Translations under genes and position numbers: made by a program
Notes under the pieces: model-generated
The model's database searches: none
What the model was told of the DNA's origin: nothing
What the model saw: only the letters and a program-made list of their open reading frames with translations
NCBI GenBank assembly: GCA_963749365.1
Contig: CAVVME010000003.1
Location: forward strand, 310,001 to 374,000
DNA from: WHSW01 sp963749365
GTDB lineage: Bacteria; Actinomycetota; Thermoleophilia; Solirubrobacterales; 70-9
Length of the DNA stretch: 64,000 nt
Direction of reading: 5' to 3'
Shown: piece after piece, positions 18,187 to 26,083 of the stretch
Layout of the letters: every line of letters starts with the position of its first letter
Numbering within the stretch: position 1 is the first letter of the stretch

Positions 18187-18742
18187 CGGCGCCGGCGACC
18201 CGCTGCGCCCCGTCGGCCGCTCGGCGACGCCGTTCGCGATCCTGCTGCACTCCGTCGACGAGCTCTTCTACCCCTACGACGCCACCCCGCTGCCCGACCG
18301 GCTGCTCTCCGCCGACGTCCGGGCTCACCTGCTCGACGAGTGGGAATGGGTGCGCAAGGACCCGCCGGCTTCGCTCGTCCTCTGGGCGCCGGAGGCCGAG
18401 CGGGAGGCGGCCGACGAGCCGGGACTCCGCGAAGCGATCACCAACAGCCTCAGAGCGGCGTCACGACCATTGCGGATCGCCGACCCGATGCCGCGCAGCG
18501 AGCGGCTCGCTTCCTGGATCGGCGTCGCGCTGCTGCTCGGCTGCATCTTCATCTCGACCGCCCTGGACCGCGCCAGCGAGGAGGTCCTGGTCGAGGGCCT
18601 TTCGCAGGGGATCCTGGTGCTCGGTTGGGTCTCGCTCTGGCTCCCGGCCGAACGCTTCGTCACCGGCACGATCCCGCACTTCTTCAACCGCCGCCGATAC
18701 GCCGAGTTCGCCGAGATCGAGATCGAGTTCCGCTGGTACTGA
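18179..18742 (+). CDS. Membrane protein of unknown function
   Basis: This 187-residue protein has a soluble N-terminal half of about 105 residues (includes ILLHSVDELFYPYDATPLPD) and two membrane segments (ASWIGVALLLGCIFISTAL and SQGILVLGWVSLWLPA), then a short tail ending EIEIEFRWY. No enzyme motif is visible. It overlaps the upstream membrane-protein gene by 8 bp. It converges on the HIT gene with an 11-nt gap. Confidence 0.7.
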   Translation: MADGAGDPLRPVGRSATPFAILLHSVDELFYPYDATPLPDRLLSADVRAHLLDEWEWVRKDPPASLVLWAPEAEREAADEPGLREAITNSLRAASRPLRIADPMPRSERLASWIGVALLLGCIFISTALDRASEEVLVEGLSQGILVLGWVSLWLPAERFVTGTIPHFFNRRRYAEFAEIEIEFRWY

Positions 18743-18753
18743 GGCCCCCGCGG

Positions 18754-19179
18754 TCAGCGCAGGCGCTCGACCGCGGCACGGACCGCGACCCCCGTCTCGG
18801 CCAGGTGCTCGGCGGACTCGTACTTGCGCCGTGGCCAGAAGAACCCGCGCAGGCCGTCCTTGCGCACCCTCGGGACGACGTGGGCGTGCAGGTGCGGGAC
18901 GCTCTGTGAGACGACGTTGTTGATCGCGACGAACGATCCCTGCGCCTCCATCGCCTCGGGAACGGCGCGGCTGAGCAGGCGGGCGTTGGCGAAGAACGGC
19001 TCTACAAGCGCCTTCGGCAGGTCGGCGAGCGTCTCGTGGTGGGCGCGGGGGACGAGCAGCGAGTGGCCGGGGAAGAGGGGGCGGAAGTCGAGGAAGGCGA
19101 GCGAGGTCTCGTCCTCGAGCACGACCTCGGCCTCGGCCTCGCCGGCGACGATCGCGCAGAAGGCGCACTCGGTCGCCAC
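18754..19179 (-). CDS. HIT-family nucleotide hydrolase/transferase
   Basis: This 141-residue histidine-triad protein has its motif as His96-Leu-His98-Ala-His100 in PHLHAHVVPR and an N-terminal CAFC pair (Cys5, Cys8) that may bind zinc. HIT proteins split nucleotide phosphoramidates or dinucleoside polyphosphates; the exact substrate is unclear. It is the last gene of a minus-strand run that starts with another HIT gene at 23072. The gap to the lipid-kinase gene is 3 nt. Confidence 0.9.
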   Translation of the reverse strand: MATECAFCAIVAGEAEAEVVLEDETSLAFLDFRPLFPGHSLLVPRAHHETLADLPKALVEPFFANARLLSRAVPEAMEAQGSFVAINNVVSQSVPHLHAHVVPRVRKDGLRGFFWPRRKYESAEHLAETGVAVRAAVERLR

Positions 19180-19182
19180 TGG

Positions 19183-20199
19183 CTAGGCGACGATCGTCAA
19201 CGCGCCCGGGTCGATTCCCAGCTCGAGCTCGGAGTGCAGGCCGATGTAGTCGCCGTCGACCTCGACCGGGAACGGGCGCGGCTCGCCCTCCTCGTCGGTC
19301 GAGATCGAGCCCACCCGGGCCTCGAGCACGTCGTCGAAGTGCTCGATCTGCCGGTTGCGCGAGGCGCGCAGGCGCTCGGTCAAGACGCGGGTCACGATCG
19401 GTCCCAGGTCCCGCTGCGCGGCCCGCCGCAGCACCGCGACCGAGAGCGTCCCGTCGTCGATCCCGATCCCCTCGCAGACCCGGATCGGGCGCCGGCCGAA
19501 GTAGGTGAACGGGTCCGAGTTCTGGGCCAGCACGGTGACGCCCTCGATCTCCTCGTCGCCGCACTCGAGCCGCATCCGGACCGGGTTGCGCAGGTACTCG
19601 CGGTAGAAGGACGCCAAGGCGACCCAGCCGTAGTAGAAGGGCCCGCCGCGCGCCTTCAGCTTCGGCCGCCGGTCGACCCGCATCGCCGCGGTCGCGTCGA
19701 GCCCCGAGCCGCAGGCGAAGACGAAACGGCGCCCGTTGGCGATCCCGAGGTCGATCCGGCGCGGTTCGAAGCGATCGGCGAGGGCGAGCAGGTGCTCGGT
19801 GGCGTCGACGACGTCGTTCGGGATCCCGAGCGTCCGCGCGACCACGTTGGTCGAGCCACCGGGCAGGATCGTCACCGGGACGTTGGTCCCCGCGAGGCCG
19901 TTGGCGATCTCGTTCAGGGTGCCGTCGCCGCCGAAGGCGACGACGATGTCATAGCCGCCGTCGCGCGCCTCGGCGCCGATCTCGGTCGCGTGGTTCTGCG
20001 CCTCGGTCAGCACCGCCTCGACCTCGTAGCGGCCCTGGAGCGCGTAGACGACCAGGTTCTTGAGCCGGTCCGAGACCGTGGTCGCATACGGGTTGACGAT
20101 GATCAGCATCCGCTTCTTCTCCCCGCGCGGGCTCGCGGGGAGACCGTTGACGGAGTCGGCGGGCCGCGCTGGGGGGGCGCTCGGAACGCTGATGCTCAC
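19183..20199 (-). CDS. Diacylglycerol/lipid kinase (DAGK catalytic family)
   Basis: This 338-residue protein belongs to the YegS/DgkB-type lipid kinases. It has the nucleotide-binding GGDGTLNE motif (Gly90-Glu97) after VVAFG, PGGSTNVVARTLGIP, and a C-terminal beta-sandwich. Such kinases phosphorylate diacylglycerol or related lipids at the membrane. The GTG start at 20199 overlaps the upstream hydrolase stop; an internal Met at residue 31 (MLIIVNP) could be the real start because the first 30 residues are low-complexity. Confidence 0.9.
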   Translation of the reverse strand: MSISVPSAPPARPADSVNGLPASPRGEKKRMLIIVNPYATTVSDRLKNLVVYALQGRYEVEAVLTEAQNHATEIGAEARDGGYDIVVAFGGDGTLNEIANGLAGTNVPVTILPGGSTNVVARTLGIPNDVVDATEHLLALADRFEPRRIDLGIANGRRFVFACGSGLDATAAMRVDRRPKLKARGGPFYYGWVALASFYREYLRNPVRMRLECGDEEIEGVTVLAQNSDPFTYFGRRPIRVCEGIGIDDGTLSVAVLRRAAQRDLGPIVTRVLTERLRASRNRQIEHFDDVLEARVGSISTDEEGEPRPFPVEVDGDYIGLHSELELGIDPGALTIVA

Positions 20200-21221
20200 C
20201 CCGGGATCCTAACCTCGGCTTCGACCCCGGTGGCCTCGAAGCGGATCACGTCGCCGTCGAGCACCTCGCGCACGCTGCCGGCCTCGATCAGCAGGTCGAC
20301 GTGCCCGACCACCTCGGAGAGGGTGAGGAAGGCCTGGGTGACGGCGACGTTGCCCCAGAGCTCCTGGGCGAGCTCGTAGGCGGTCCGGGGACGCTCCGCG
20401 ATCAGCGCGTGAAAACGCTTCGCCCGGCGGCGGTGAAGCGCGAAGCGCTCGTCGATCAGCGCCACGTGGTCGACGATCGGCTCGCCGTGGCCCGGGAGCA
20501 GCAGCTCGGCCGCCAGTTCGCGGGTCTGCGCCAGCGAGCGCAGGTAGGTGACCAGCGCCCGGGGACGCTCGTCCGAGCCGTCGAGCGGGCGCGAGAGCAG
20601 CGGGTTTGAGGAGATGTGGGCGATCAGGTGATCACCGCAGATCAGGATCCGGCGCTCGGCGTCCCAGAACAGGGTGTCGGACGGGCTGTGGCCGGGACGG
20701 AGCTGGACCTCGAGCGTGCGGTCACGCAGCGCCAGCCGCTCGCCGTCGGCGAGCGGGCGGGTGACCTCGGCCGGGGCGCCCCAGCCGCGAAAGCTGCGCG
20801 AGACGCTGCGCAGGGCGATCACCAGGTCCTCGGGGATCCCGTAGCGGAGCATCAACCCGCCGGCGAACTCGTCGTCGCGCTCGGCGTCGGTGTTGTAGCT
20901 GCGCACGAACGGGACCACGACGTCGATCGCGGCCACCTCGGCGCCGGAGTTCGAGGCGACGATCTCGACCAGTCCGAGATGGTCGAGGTGCTGGTGGGTG
21001 ATGATCACCAGCTCGATCTCCTCGAGCGAGTGCCCGAGGTCGGCGAGCTGGTGCTGGAGCGAGTCGAGCGACTTGCCCGAGTTGGGCCCGGTGTCGATCA
21101 GGGTCAGCGGCTCGTCCTCGAGCAGATAGCAGTTGACGCGGCCGACCGCGAACGGGGTCGGGATCCGGAGCCTGTGGATGCCCGCGGCCTCGGCCGTCGC
21201 CAGGCCCTGCTCGGGCTTCAC
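20196..21221 (-). CDS. MBL-fold metallo-hydrolase
   Basis: The metallo-beta-lactamase motif THQHLDHLG gives His76, His78, Asp80 and His81. Further ligands are likely in LRPGHSPSD and ILICGDHLI. The C-terminal 90 residues form a helical, winged-helix-like module (RRAKRFHALIAERPRTAYELAQ) as in glyoxalase-II/LACTB2-like proteins. I chose GTG 21221, which overlaps the phosphomannomutase stop as GTGA and yields 341 residues; the frame stays open upstream but only as antisense or shifted reading of the neighbour. Substrate unknown, possibly thioesters. Confidence 0.88.
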   Translation of the reverse strand: MKPEQGLATAEAAGIHRLRIPTPFAVGRVNCYLLEDEPLTLIDTGPNSGKSLDSLQHQLADLGHSLEEIELVIITHQHLDHLGLVEIVASNSGAEVAAIDVVVPFVRSYNTDAERDDEFAGGLMLRYGIPEDLVIALRSVSRSFRGWGAPAEVTRPLADGERLALRDRTLEVQLRPGHSPSDTLFWDAERRILICGDHLIAHISSNPLLSRPLDGSDERPRALVTYLRSLAQTRELAAELLLPGHGEPIVDHVALIDERFALHRRRAKRFHALIAERPRTAYELAQELWGNVAVTQAFLTLSEVVGHVDLLIEAGSVREVLDGDVIRFEATGVEAEVRIPG

Positions 21222-22597
21222 GAAAGAATGAACTCGAGGACCTCGTCGCGCTTGGCCTCCATGTCCTCCCGCGAGACCAGCGATTCGAGGTTGAGGCGGA
21301 GCAGCGGCTCGGTGTTCGAGGGGCGGACGTTGAAGTGCCAATCGGGGTAGTCGACCGAGACCCCGTCGAGCCAGCCGACCTCGGCCTCGGGGTGGCGGGC
21401 GGCGAGCTCGCGCATCTTCGCCTCCGGGTCGGCGACCTCGGAGTTGATCTCGCCGGAGATGAAGTAGCGCCGGCGAAACTCGCCGACCAGCTCGGAGAGC
21501 CGCTTGCCGGAGGTCGAGAGCAGCTCGAGCACGAGCAGCGCCGGGATCGTGCCCGAGTCCGCGCACCAGAAGTCATGGAAGTAGTAGTGGCCCGAGACCT
21601 CGCCGCCGAAGGCCGCATCGTGCTCGCGCATCGCGATCTTGAAGAAGGCGTGGCCGACCCGGTTCGTGAACGAATGCCCGCCGAGCTCGGAGACGGTGTC
21701 TGGCACCGCGCGGCTGGCGCGCACGTCGTAGAGGATCGTCGCCCCCGGATGCTTGGCGAGCACCTGGCGCGCGAGCAGCGCGGTGAGGAAGTCGCCGTCG
21801 ACGAACTCACCCGTGTCGTCGATGAAGAAGCAGCGGTCCGCGTCGCCATCCCAGGCGATCCCGAGATCGGCGCCCTCGCTCAGGACCCGGTCGATGATGA
21901 ACTCCCGGTTCTCTGGCAGCAGCGGGTTCGGCTCGTGGTCGGGGAACTCGCCGTCCGGGGCCCAGTAGGTCTCGACCAGGTTCAGTCCAAGACGCCCGAG
22001 CATCGGCCCGAGCATCGGCCCGGCCATTCCGTTGCCGCCGTCGACGACCACCCGCAGCGGCCGGATCACGTCCGGGTCGATGAACGAGAGCGCGTGGGCG
22101 CGAAACTCGGCGTGGACGTCGGCCTCCTCGACCTCGCCGCCGCCGGGGGCGTCGGGCAGCTCACCGAGGACGAGGTCGCGGACCTCGCCGATCCCGGCGT
22201 CGCCGGAGAGCGCCAGGGCGCCCTCGCGGACCAGCTTCACCCCGGTGTAGGCCTTCGGGTTGTGCGACGCGGTGACCATCGCGCCACCGTCGAGCCCCCG
22301 CGAGCCGACGAGGAAGTAGAGCATCTCGGTGGCGATCATCCCCGCGTCGATCACGGTCACCCCCTCGGCGACCAGGCCGTCGCGAAGCCGCGCCGCCATC
22401 TCGGGTGCCTGCAGGCGCATGTCGCGGCCGAGCCCGACCCGCAGCTGGGCAGTCGGCTTGGCGCGCAGGTCGGCGAGCACCCGGGCGAAGGCGCGGCCGA
22501 GCCGGTAGTTGACCTCGCCGTCCATCTCGCTTCCGTAGAGGCCGCGGACGTCGTAGGCCTTGAAGATCTGCTCGGCGACCTCAGTCAAAGACGTCAC
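21218..22597 (-). CDS. manB: Phosphomannomutase/phosphoglucomutase
   Basis: This alpha-D-phosphohexomutase interconverts hexose 6- and 1-phosphates and so supplies sugar-nucleotide synthesis, including the polysaccharide locus downstream in this window. The 459-residue length is typical. Ser111 in TASHNP is the phosphoserine; Asp250/Asp252/Asp254 in DGDADRC bind Mg; GEVSGHYYF reads the sugar, and RPSNTEPLLR binds phosphate. The GTG start overlaps the end of the HIT gene by 17 bp. Mannose versus glucose preference cannot be set from sequence. Confidence 0.94.
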   Translation of the reverse strand: MTSLTEVAEQIFKAYDVRGLYGSEMDGEVNYRLGRAFARVLADLRAKPTAQLRVGLGRDMRLQAPEMAARLRDGLVAEGVTVIDAGMIATEMLYFLVGSRGLDGGAMVTASHNPKAYTGVKLVREGALALSGDAGIGEVRDLVLGELPDAPGGGEVEEADVHAEFRAHALSFIDPDVIRPLRVVVDGGNGMAGPMLGPMLGRLGLNLVETYWAPDGEFPDHEPNPLLPENREFIIDRVLSEGADLGIAWDGDADRCFFIDDTGEFVDGDFLTALLARQVLAKHPGATILYDVRASRAVPDTVSELGGHSFTNRVGHAFFKIAMREHDAAFGGEVSGHYYFHDFWCADSGTIPALLVLELLSTSGKRLSELVGEFRRRYFISGEINSEVADPEAKMRELAARHPEAEVGWLDGVSVDYPDWHFNVRPSNTEPLLRLNLESLVSREDMEAKRDEVLEFILS

Positions 22598-23072
22598 GCA
22601 GGGTCTCGTAGCTCTGCTCCAGCGACTGCGGCATCACCCGCGTATCGGCGAGCACCGGCATGAAGTTGGTGTCGCCGCCCCAGCGCGGGACGACGTGCAT
22701 GTGGATGTGGTGCTCGACCCCGGCGCCGGCCACCCGTCCCTGGTTGAAGCCGACGTTGTAGCCGTGCGGCGCGTAGCGCTGCTCGAGCCCGCGCATCGCC
22801 CGCTGGGCGAGCTCCATCATCTCGGCGATCGTCTCGGCCGGCAGCTCGGTGATCGAGCCGACGTGGTCGAACGGGGCGACCATCAGGTGCCCGTTCGTGT
22901 ACGGGAACAGGTTCAGGATCACGAAGCAGCGCTCGCCCCGGTGCACGATCAGGTTCGCCTCGTCGTCGCCGTCGGCGGGCTTGGCGCAGAAGATGCACTC
23001 CTGCTCGGAGTCCTTCGACGCGTCCTTCACGTACTCGAGGCGCCACGGCGCCCAGATCCGCTCGCTGGCCAC
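22581..23072 (-). CDS. HIT-family diadenosine tetraphosphate phosphorylase-like protein
   Basis: This 163-residue HIT protein has the triad His122-x-His124-x-His126 in HHIHMHVVPRW. Flanking segments WAPWRLEYV, NLFPYTNGHLMVAP and RWGGDTNFMPVL resemble the mycobacterial AP4A phosphorylase group (Rv2613c type). An N-terminal CIFC pair may bind zinc. It likely degrades dinucleoside polyphosphates. It overlaps the mutase gene downstream and lies 13 nt after corA, so it belongs to the same operon. Confidence 0.88.
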   Translation of the reverse strand: MASERIWAPWRLEYVKDASKDSEQECIFCAKPADGDDEANLIVHRGERCFVILNLFPYTNGHLMVAPFDHVGSITELPAETIAEMMELAQRAMRGLEQRYAPHGYNVGFNQGRVAGAGVEHHIHMHVVPRWGGDTNFMPVLADTRVMPQSLEQSYETLRDVFD

Positions 23073-23085
23073 AGGCCTGAGTCTG

Positions 23086-24093
23086 TCAGAGCCAGCCCCG
23101 CCGGCGGAAGTAGAAGATCATCGCCACCAGCAGCGCCGTCATCCCGCCGACGATGAGCCAGAAGTCGCCGGGGTCGCCCTCGCCGGGGACGCCGACGTTC
23201 ATGCCCCAGAGGCTGGCGATCAGGGTCAGCGGCAGGATGATGACGCTGAACGCCGTCAGCACCCGGAGGATGTCGTTGAGCCGGTGTGAGATGTAGGACT
23301 CGTTGGTCTCCTCGAGCGCGACCACGACCTCCTTGTAGTTCTCGAGCAAGTCCCAGATCCGCTCGTGGGCGTCGCCGATGTCGTCGAAGTAGATCTCCAG
23401 CTCGCCGCCCTCGGGCGCCAGGAACGGCTGCTCGAGCTTCTCGAGGTCGCGCAGCACGGGGCGCTGCGGACGGATCACCTTGCGGAAGTTGATGATCTCC
23501 TGCTTCGCGTTCGAGATGTCGCGGACGATGTCCTCCGAGCGGCTCTCCTCGAAGATCTCGTCCTCGAGCGCGTCGAGCTTGTTGTTGATCTTGCGCAGCA
23601 TCGGAAAGCAGTAGTCGAAGGCGTCGTCGACGATCCGGTAGAGCAGGTAGCCCGAGCCGCGGGTGAAGAGCTGCTCGCGCAGGTCCTCCTTCTGGCGGCA
23701 GCGCTCGAACAGGTACTCGATCGGCTGCAGCGGGGTGTTCGGGAGCGTGACCAGGTAGTCGCGGCCGACGAAGATGTCGAGCTCGCCCGCGTTCAGCCGC
23801 TTCACCTGACGGTCGAAGACCGGGAAGTGCAGGACGATGAACAGGTAGCCCGGGTACTCGTCGATCTTCGGGCGCTCGTTGCGCGAGAGCACGTCCTCGA
23901 GGTCGAGCGGGTGAAAGTCGAACTGCTCGGCGAGCCAGGCGCACTCGATCGGCGTCGGGCGCTCGATGTTGACCCAGCGCAGGCCGGGGCCCTGGATGAC
24001 CTCGACCTCGGGCTGGCGCTCGCGCGGCTCAGCGGGAGCAGCGAGCTCGGCACCGCGGTGGCGGCGCAGCCTGGGCTTGGGAAGGCTCGGCAT
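23086..24093 (-). CDS. corA: CorA-family magnesium/divalent cation transporter
   Basis: This 335-residue inner-membrane transporter has a large N-terminal cytoplasmic funnel and two C-terminal helices. The selectivity motif GMN (WGMNVG) closes the first helix (LTAFSVIILPLTLIASLW), and the second is WLIVGGMTALLVAMIFYF before basic RRRGWL. The first 30 residues are variable and the start is uncertain: another in-phase-shifted ATG at 24124 begins a polar peptide that would join with a one-base change. It is the first gene of the minus-strand run and diverges from the SAM-riboswitch operon. Confidence 0.93.
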   Translation of the reverse strand: MPSLPKPRLRRHRGAELAAPAEPRERQPEVEVIQGPGLRWVNIERPTPIECAWLAEQFDFHPLDLEDVLSRNERPKIDEYPGYLFIVLHFPVFDRQVKRLNAGELDIFVGRDYLVTLPNTPLQPIEYLFERCRQKEDLREQLFTRGSGYLLYRIVDDAFDYCFPMLRKINNKLDALEDEIFEESRSEDIVRDISNAKQEIINFRKVIRPQRPVLRDLEKLEQPFLAPEGGELEIYFDDIGDAHERIWDLLENYKEVVVALEETNESYISHRLNDILRVLTAFSVIILPLTLIASLWGMNVGVPGEGDPGDFWLIVGGMTALLVAMIFYFRRRGWL

Positions 24094-24202
24094 CGTTGCT
24101 CGTCTCGCTCTGCGGCTCGGTCATCGCTTCGCCGAACAGCCTACGCGACGGTGAGCGCGCTCGCGGGCGCCGGATTGCTATCGTCCCGGCCCACATAACC
24201 GC

Positions 24203-24312
24203 TGCATCCAGAGGGGTGGAGGGACTGGCCCGACGAAGCCCCGGCAACCATCGAAGGTCGCAAGACCGGAGAAAGGTGCCAATTCCAGCAGGCGCAGAGC
24301 CTGGGAGATGTG
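24203..24312 (+). promoter_or_regulatory. SAM-I (S-box) riboswitch aptamer
   Basis: The classical S-box core is present in order: AGAGGGGTGGAGGGA, CTGGCCCGACGAAGC, CCGGCAACC, a variable P3 hairpin (GGTCGCAAGACC) and AAGGTGCCAATTCCAGC, then P4 (AGGCGCAGAGCCT). P1 can form from GCATC (24204-24208) with GATGT (24307-24311). Base order matches known S-boxes closely. A TATCGT box at 24179-24184 could be the promoter -10. High SAM should favour the downstream terminator and shut off the two-gene operon. Confidence 0.95.
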
Positions 24313-24329
24313 AGTGGAAGTCCGGTTCG

Positions 24330-24361
24330 GACCTCTGCTCGCAACAAGCAGAGGTCTTTTT
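24330..24361 (+). terminator. Intrinsic terminator of the SAM riboswitch
   Basis: GACCTCTGCT (24330-24339) pairs perfectly with AGCAGAGGTC (24347-24356) around a 7-nt loop, followed by TTTTT (24357-24361). A smaller hairpin, GTCCG (24320-24324) with CGGAC (24328-24332), shares bases with the terminator's 5' arm and could help switch it. This is a typical expression platform for transcription control. Confidence 0.92.
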
Positions 24362-24401
24362 CGTAGTCGAATCGCGAAAGCCGGAAGGAGCTTCATCAGA
24401 G

Positions 24402-25646
24402 ATGGCACCGAGGTCGCTCAGTTGCAAGGAATGCGGGGCCAGCTACCCGCTCGAGGCGCGCTACGTCTGCGAGCAGTGCTTCGGCCCGCTCGAGGTCGCC
24501 TACGACCACTCCGGGCTCGACCCGGCGGAGGCGAGGCGCAAGATCCAGGCCGGCCCGCAGGGGATCTGGCGCTACGCGGACTTCCTGCCCTTCGGCGAGC
24601 GTCCCGCGGACCCGCTTCAGCCCGGCCTGACCCCGCTCCTGCGCGCCGACCGGCTCGCGGAGCGGCTCGGCCTCGACGAGGTCTGGGTCAAGAACGACGC
24701 CGCCAACCCGACCCACTCGTTCAAGGACCGCGTGGTCGCGGTCGCGATCGCGAAGGCGCGCGAGCTCGGCTTCGAGACCGTCGCCTGTGCCTCGACCGGC
24801 AACCTCGCCAACGCGGTCGCCGCCCACGCCGCGGCCGCCGGGCTCGACTCCTACGTCTTCGTCCCCGCCGACCTCGAGGAGCAGAAGCTGCTCGCGACCG
24901 GGGCCCACGGGACCCGGCTGGTCGGCGTCAAGGGCAGCTACGACGACGTCAACCGGCTCTGCACCGAGCTCTGCGAGTCGCGCCCGTGGGCGTTCGTGAA
25001 CGTCAACCTGCGCCCCTACTACTCGGAGGGCTCGAAGACCGTCGGCTACGAGATCGCCGAGCAGCTCGGCTGGTCGCTGCCCGACCGGATCGTCTGCCCG
25101 GTCGCCTCGGGCTCGCTGTTCACGCGCATCGCCAAGGGGCTCGAGGAGTGGCGCACGCTCGGCTTGGTCGAGGGCGAGCTTCCGACCTTCGACGGGGCCC
25201 AGGCGGCCGGCTGTGACCCGGTCGCGGTCGCCTACCGCGAGGGCGACGACGTCTGCAGGCCGCAGCGTCCCGAGACGATCGCCAAGAGCCTCGCGATCGG
25301 CAACCCGGCCGACGGGCCCTACGCGGTCGAGCTGGCGCGCCGAACCGGGGGCTCGATCGAATCGGTGGACGACGAGGAGATCCGCGCCGGGATCCGCCTG
25401 CTCGCCGAGACGACCGGGGTCTTCACCGAGACCGCCGGCGGGGTGACCACGGCGGTGCTCGCCAAGCTCGCCGCCGCGGGCGCGATCGCGCCCGGCGAGC
25501 GGGTCGTCGTGGTGATCACCGGCGACGGGCTGAAGACCCTGGACGCGGTTCGTCCCGGGTTCGAGATCGCCGAGATCGACCCCTCGCTGGCCTCGTTCGA
25601 GGCCACGGTCCACGCAGACGAGCCGCTCGTCCCGGCGGCGCTCTGA
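24402..25646 (+). CDS. thrC: Threonine-synthase-like PLP enzyme under SAM riboswitch control
   Basis: This 414-residue fold-type II PLP enzyme resembles threonine synthase, which converts O-phosphohomoserine to threonine. A zinc ribbon comes first (Cys8, Cys11, Cys23, Cys26), then the PLP lysine Lys108 in NPTHSFKDR, the phosphate-binding region ASTGNLANA and VASGSLFTR. The ATG has GGAAGGAG 11 nt upstream. SAM repression and a CysO-like sulfur carrier directly downstream fit homocysteine synthesis from O-phosphohomoserine better than threonine synthesis, where SAM repression makes little sense. That reassignment is inference; the fold assignment is secure. Confidence 0.9.
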   Translation: MAPRSLSCKECGASYPLEARYVCEQCFGPLEVAYDHSGLDPAEARRKIQAGPQGIWRYADFLPFGERPADPLQPGLTPLLRADRLAERLGLDEVWVKNDAANPTHSFKDRVVAVAIAKARELGFETVACASTGNLANAVAAHAAAAGLDSYVFVPADLEEQKLLATGAHGTRLVGVKGSYDDVNRLCTELCESRPWAFVNVNLRPYYSEGSKTVGYEIAEQLGWSLPDRIVCPVASGSLFTRIAKGLEEWRTLGLVEGELPTFDGAQAAGCDPVAVAYREGDDVCRPQRPETIAKSLAIGNPADGPYAVELARRTGGSIESVDDEEIRAGIRLLAETTGVFTETAGGVTTAVLAKLAAAGAIAPGERVVVVITGDGLKTLDAVRPGFEIAEIDPSLASFEATVHADEPLVPAAL

Positions 25647-25659
25647 GCGGGCGCTGAGC

Positions 25660-25665
25660 TAGATT
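25660..25665 (+). promoter_or_regulatory. TANNNT -10 box (TAGATT) before the sulfur-carrier gene
   Basis: TAGATT ends 7 nt before the ATG at 25673. It may give the sulfur carrier its own leaderless transcript in addition to read-through from the riboswitch operon. Confidence 0.35.
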
Positions 25666-25672
25666 TCGAGCG

Positions 25673-26083
25673 ATGGCGGTCACGGTCAAGATCCCAACCC
25701 AGCTGCGGGCGGTGACTGACGGCGAGGTCGAGGTCGAGGTCGAGGGCGAGACCGTCGGCGAGGCGCTCGACGCCGTCTTCGACGCCCATACGGACCTCCG
25801 CGAGCGGATCACCGAGGACGGGACCTTGCGCCGCTTCGTCAACGTGTTCGTCTCCGGGGAGGACATCCGTTTCCAGGACGGGCTCGAGACGCCGCTCGCC
25901 GACGGCGACGAGGTGACGATCCTGCCCGCCGTCGCCGGCGGCTCGCCGGCTCCGGTCCGCGCCTCTCTAGTCCCGAGCGCGGAGCAGCTCCTCGTAGAGC
26001 GAGTCGATGTCGCCGAGCAGGCGCTCGACCGCGAAGCGCTCGCGGACGTGTGCCCGGGCGCGCTCGCCCATCCGCTGGCGTAG
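25673..26083 (+). CDS. cysO: CysO/MoaD/ThiS-type sulfur carrier protein
   Basis: Residues 1-90 are a beta-grasp sulfur carrier ending VTILPAVAGG, very like mycobacterial CysO, whose C-terminal Gly-Gly becomes a thiocarboxylate. Here no stop follows the Gly-Gly (codons 25937-25942). The frame runs 46 residues more, to 26083, antiparallel to the end of the glycosyltransferase gene. A one-base indel between 25943 and 25966 would instead end it at TAG 25968-25970, nine or so residues after Gly-Gly, sharing CTAG with the convergent stop. Either a peptidase trims the tail or the end is misread. It lies 26 nt after the PLP enzyme and probably supplies its sulfur. Confidence 0.8.
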   Translation: MAVTVKIPTQLRAVTDGEVEVEVEGETVGEALDAVFDAHTDLRERITEDGTLRRFVNVFVSGEDIRFQDGLETPLADGDEVTILPAVAGGSPAPVRASLVPSAEQLLVERVDVAEQALDREALADVCPGALAHPLA

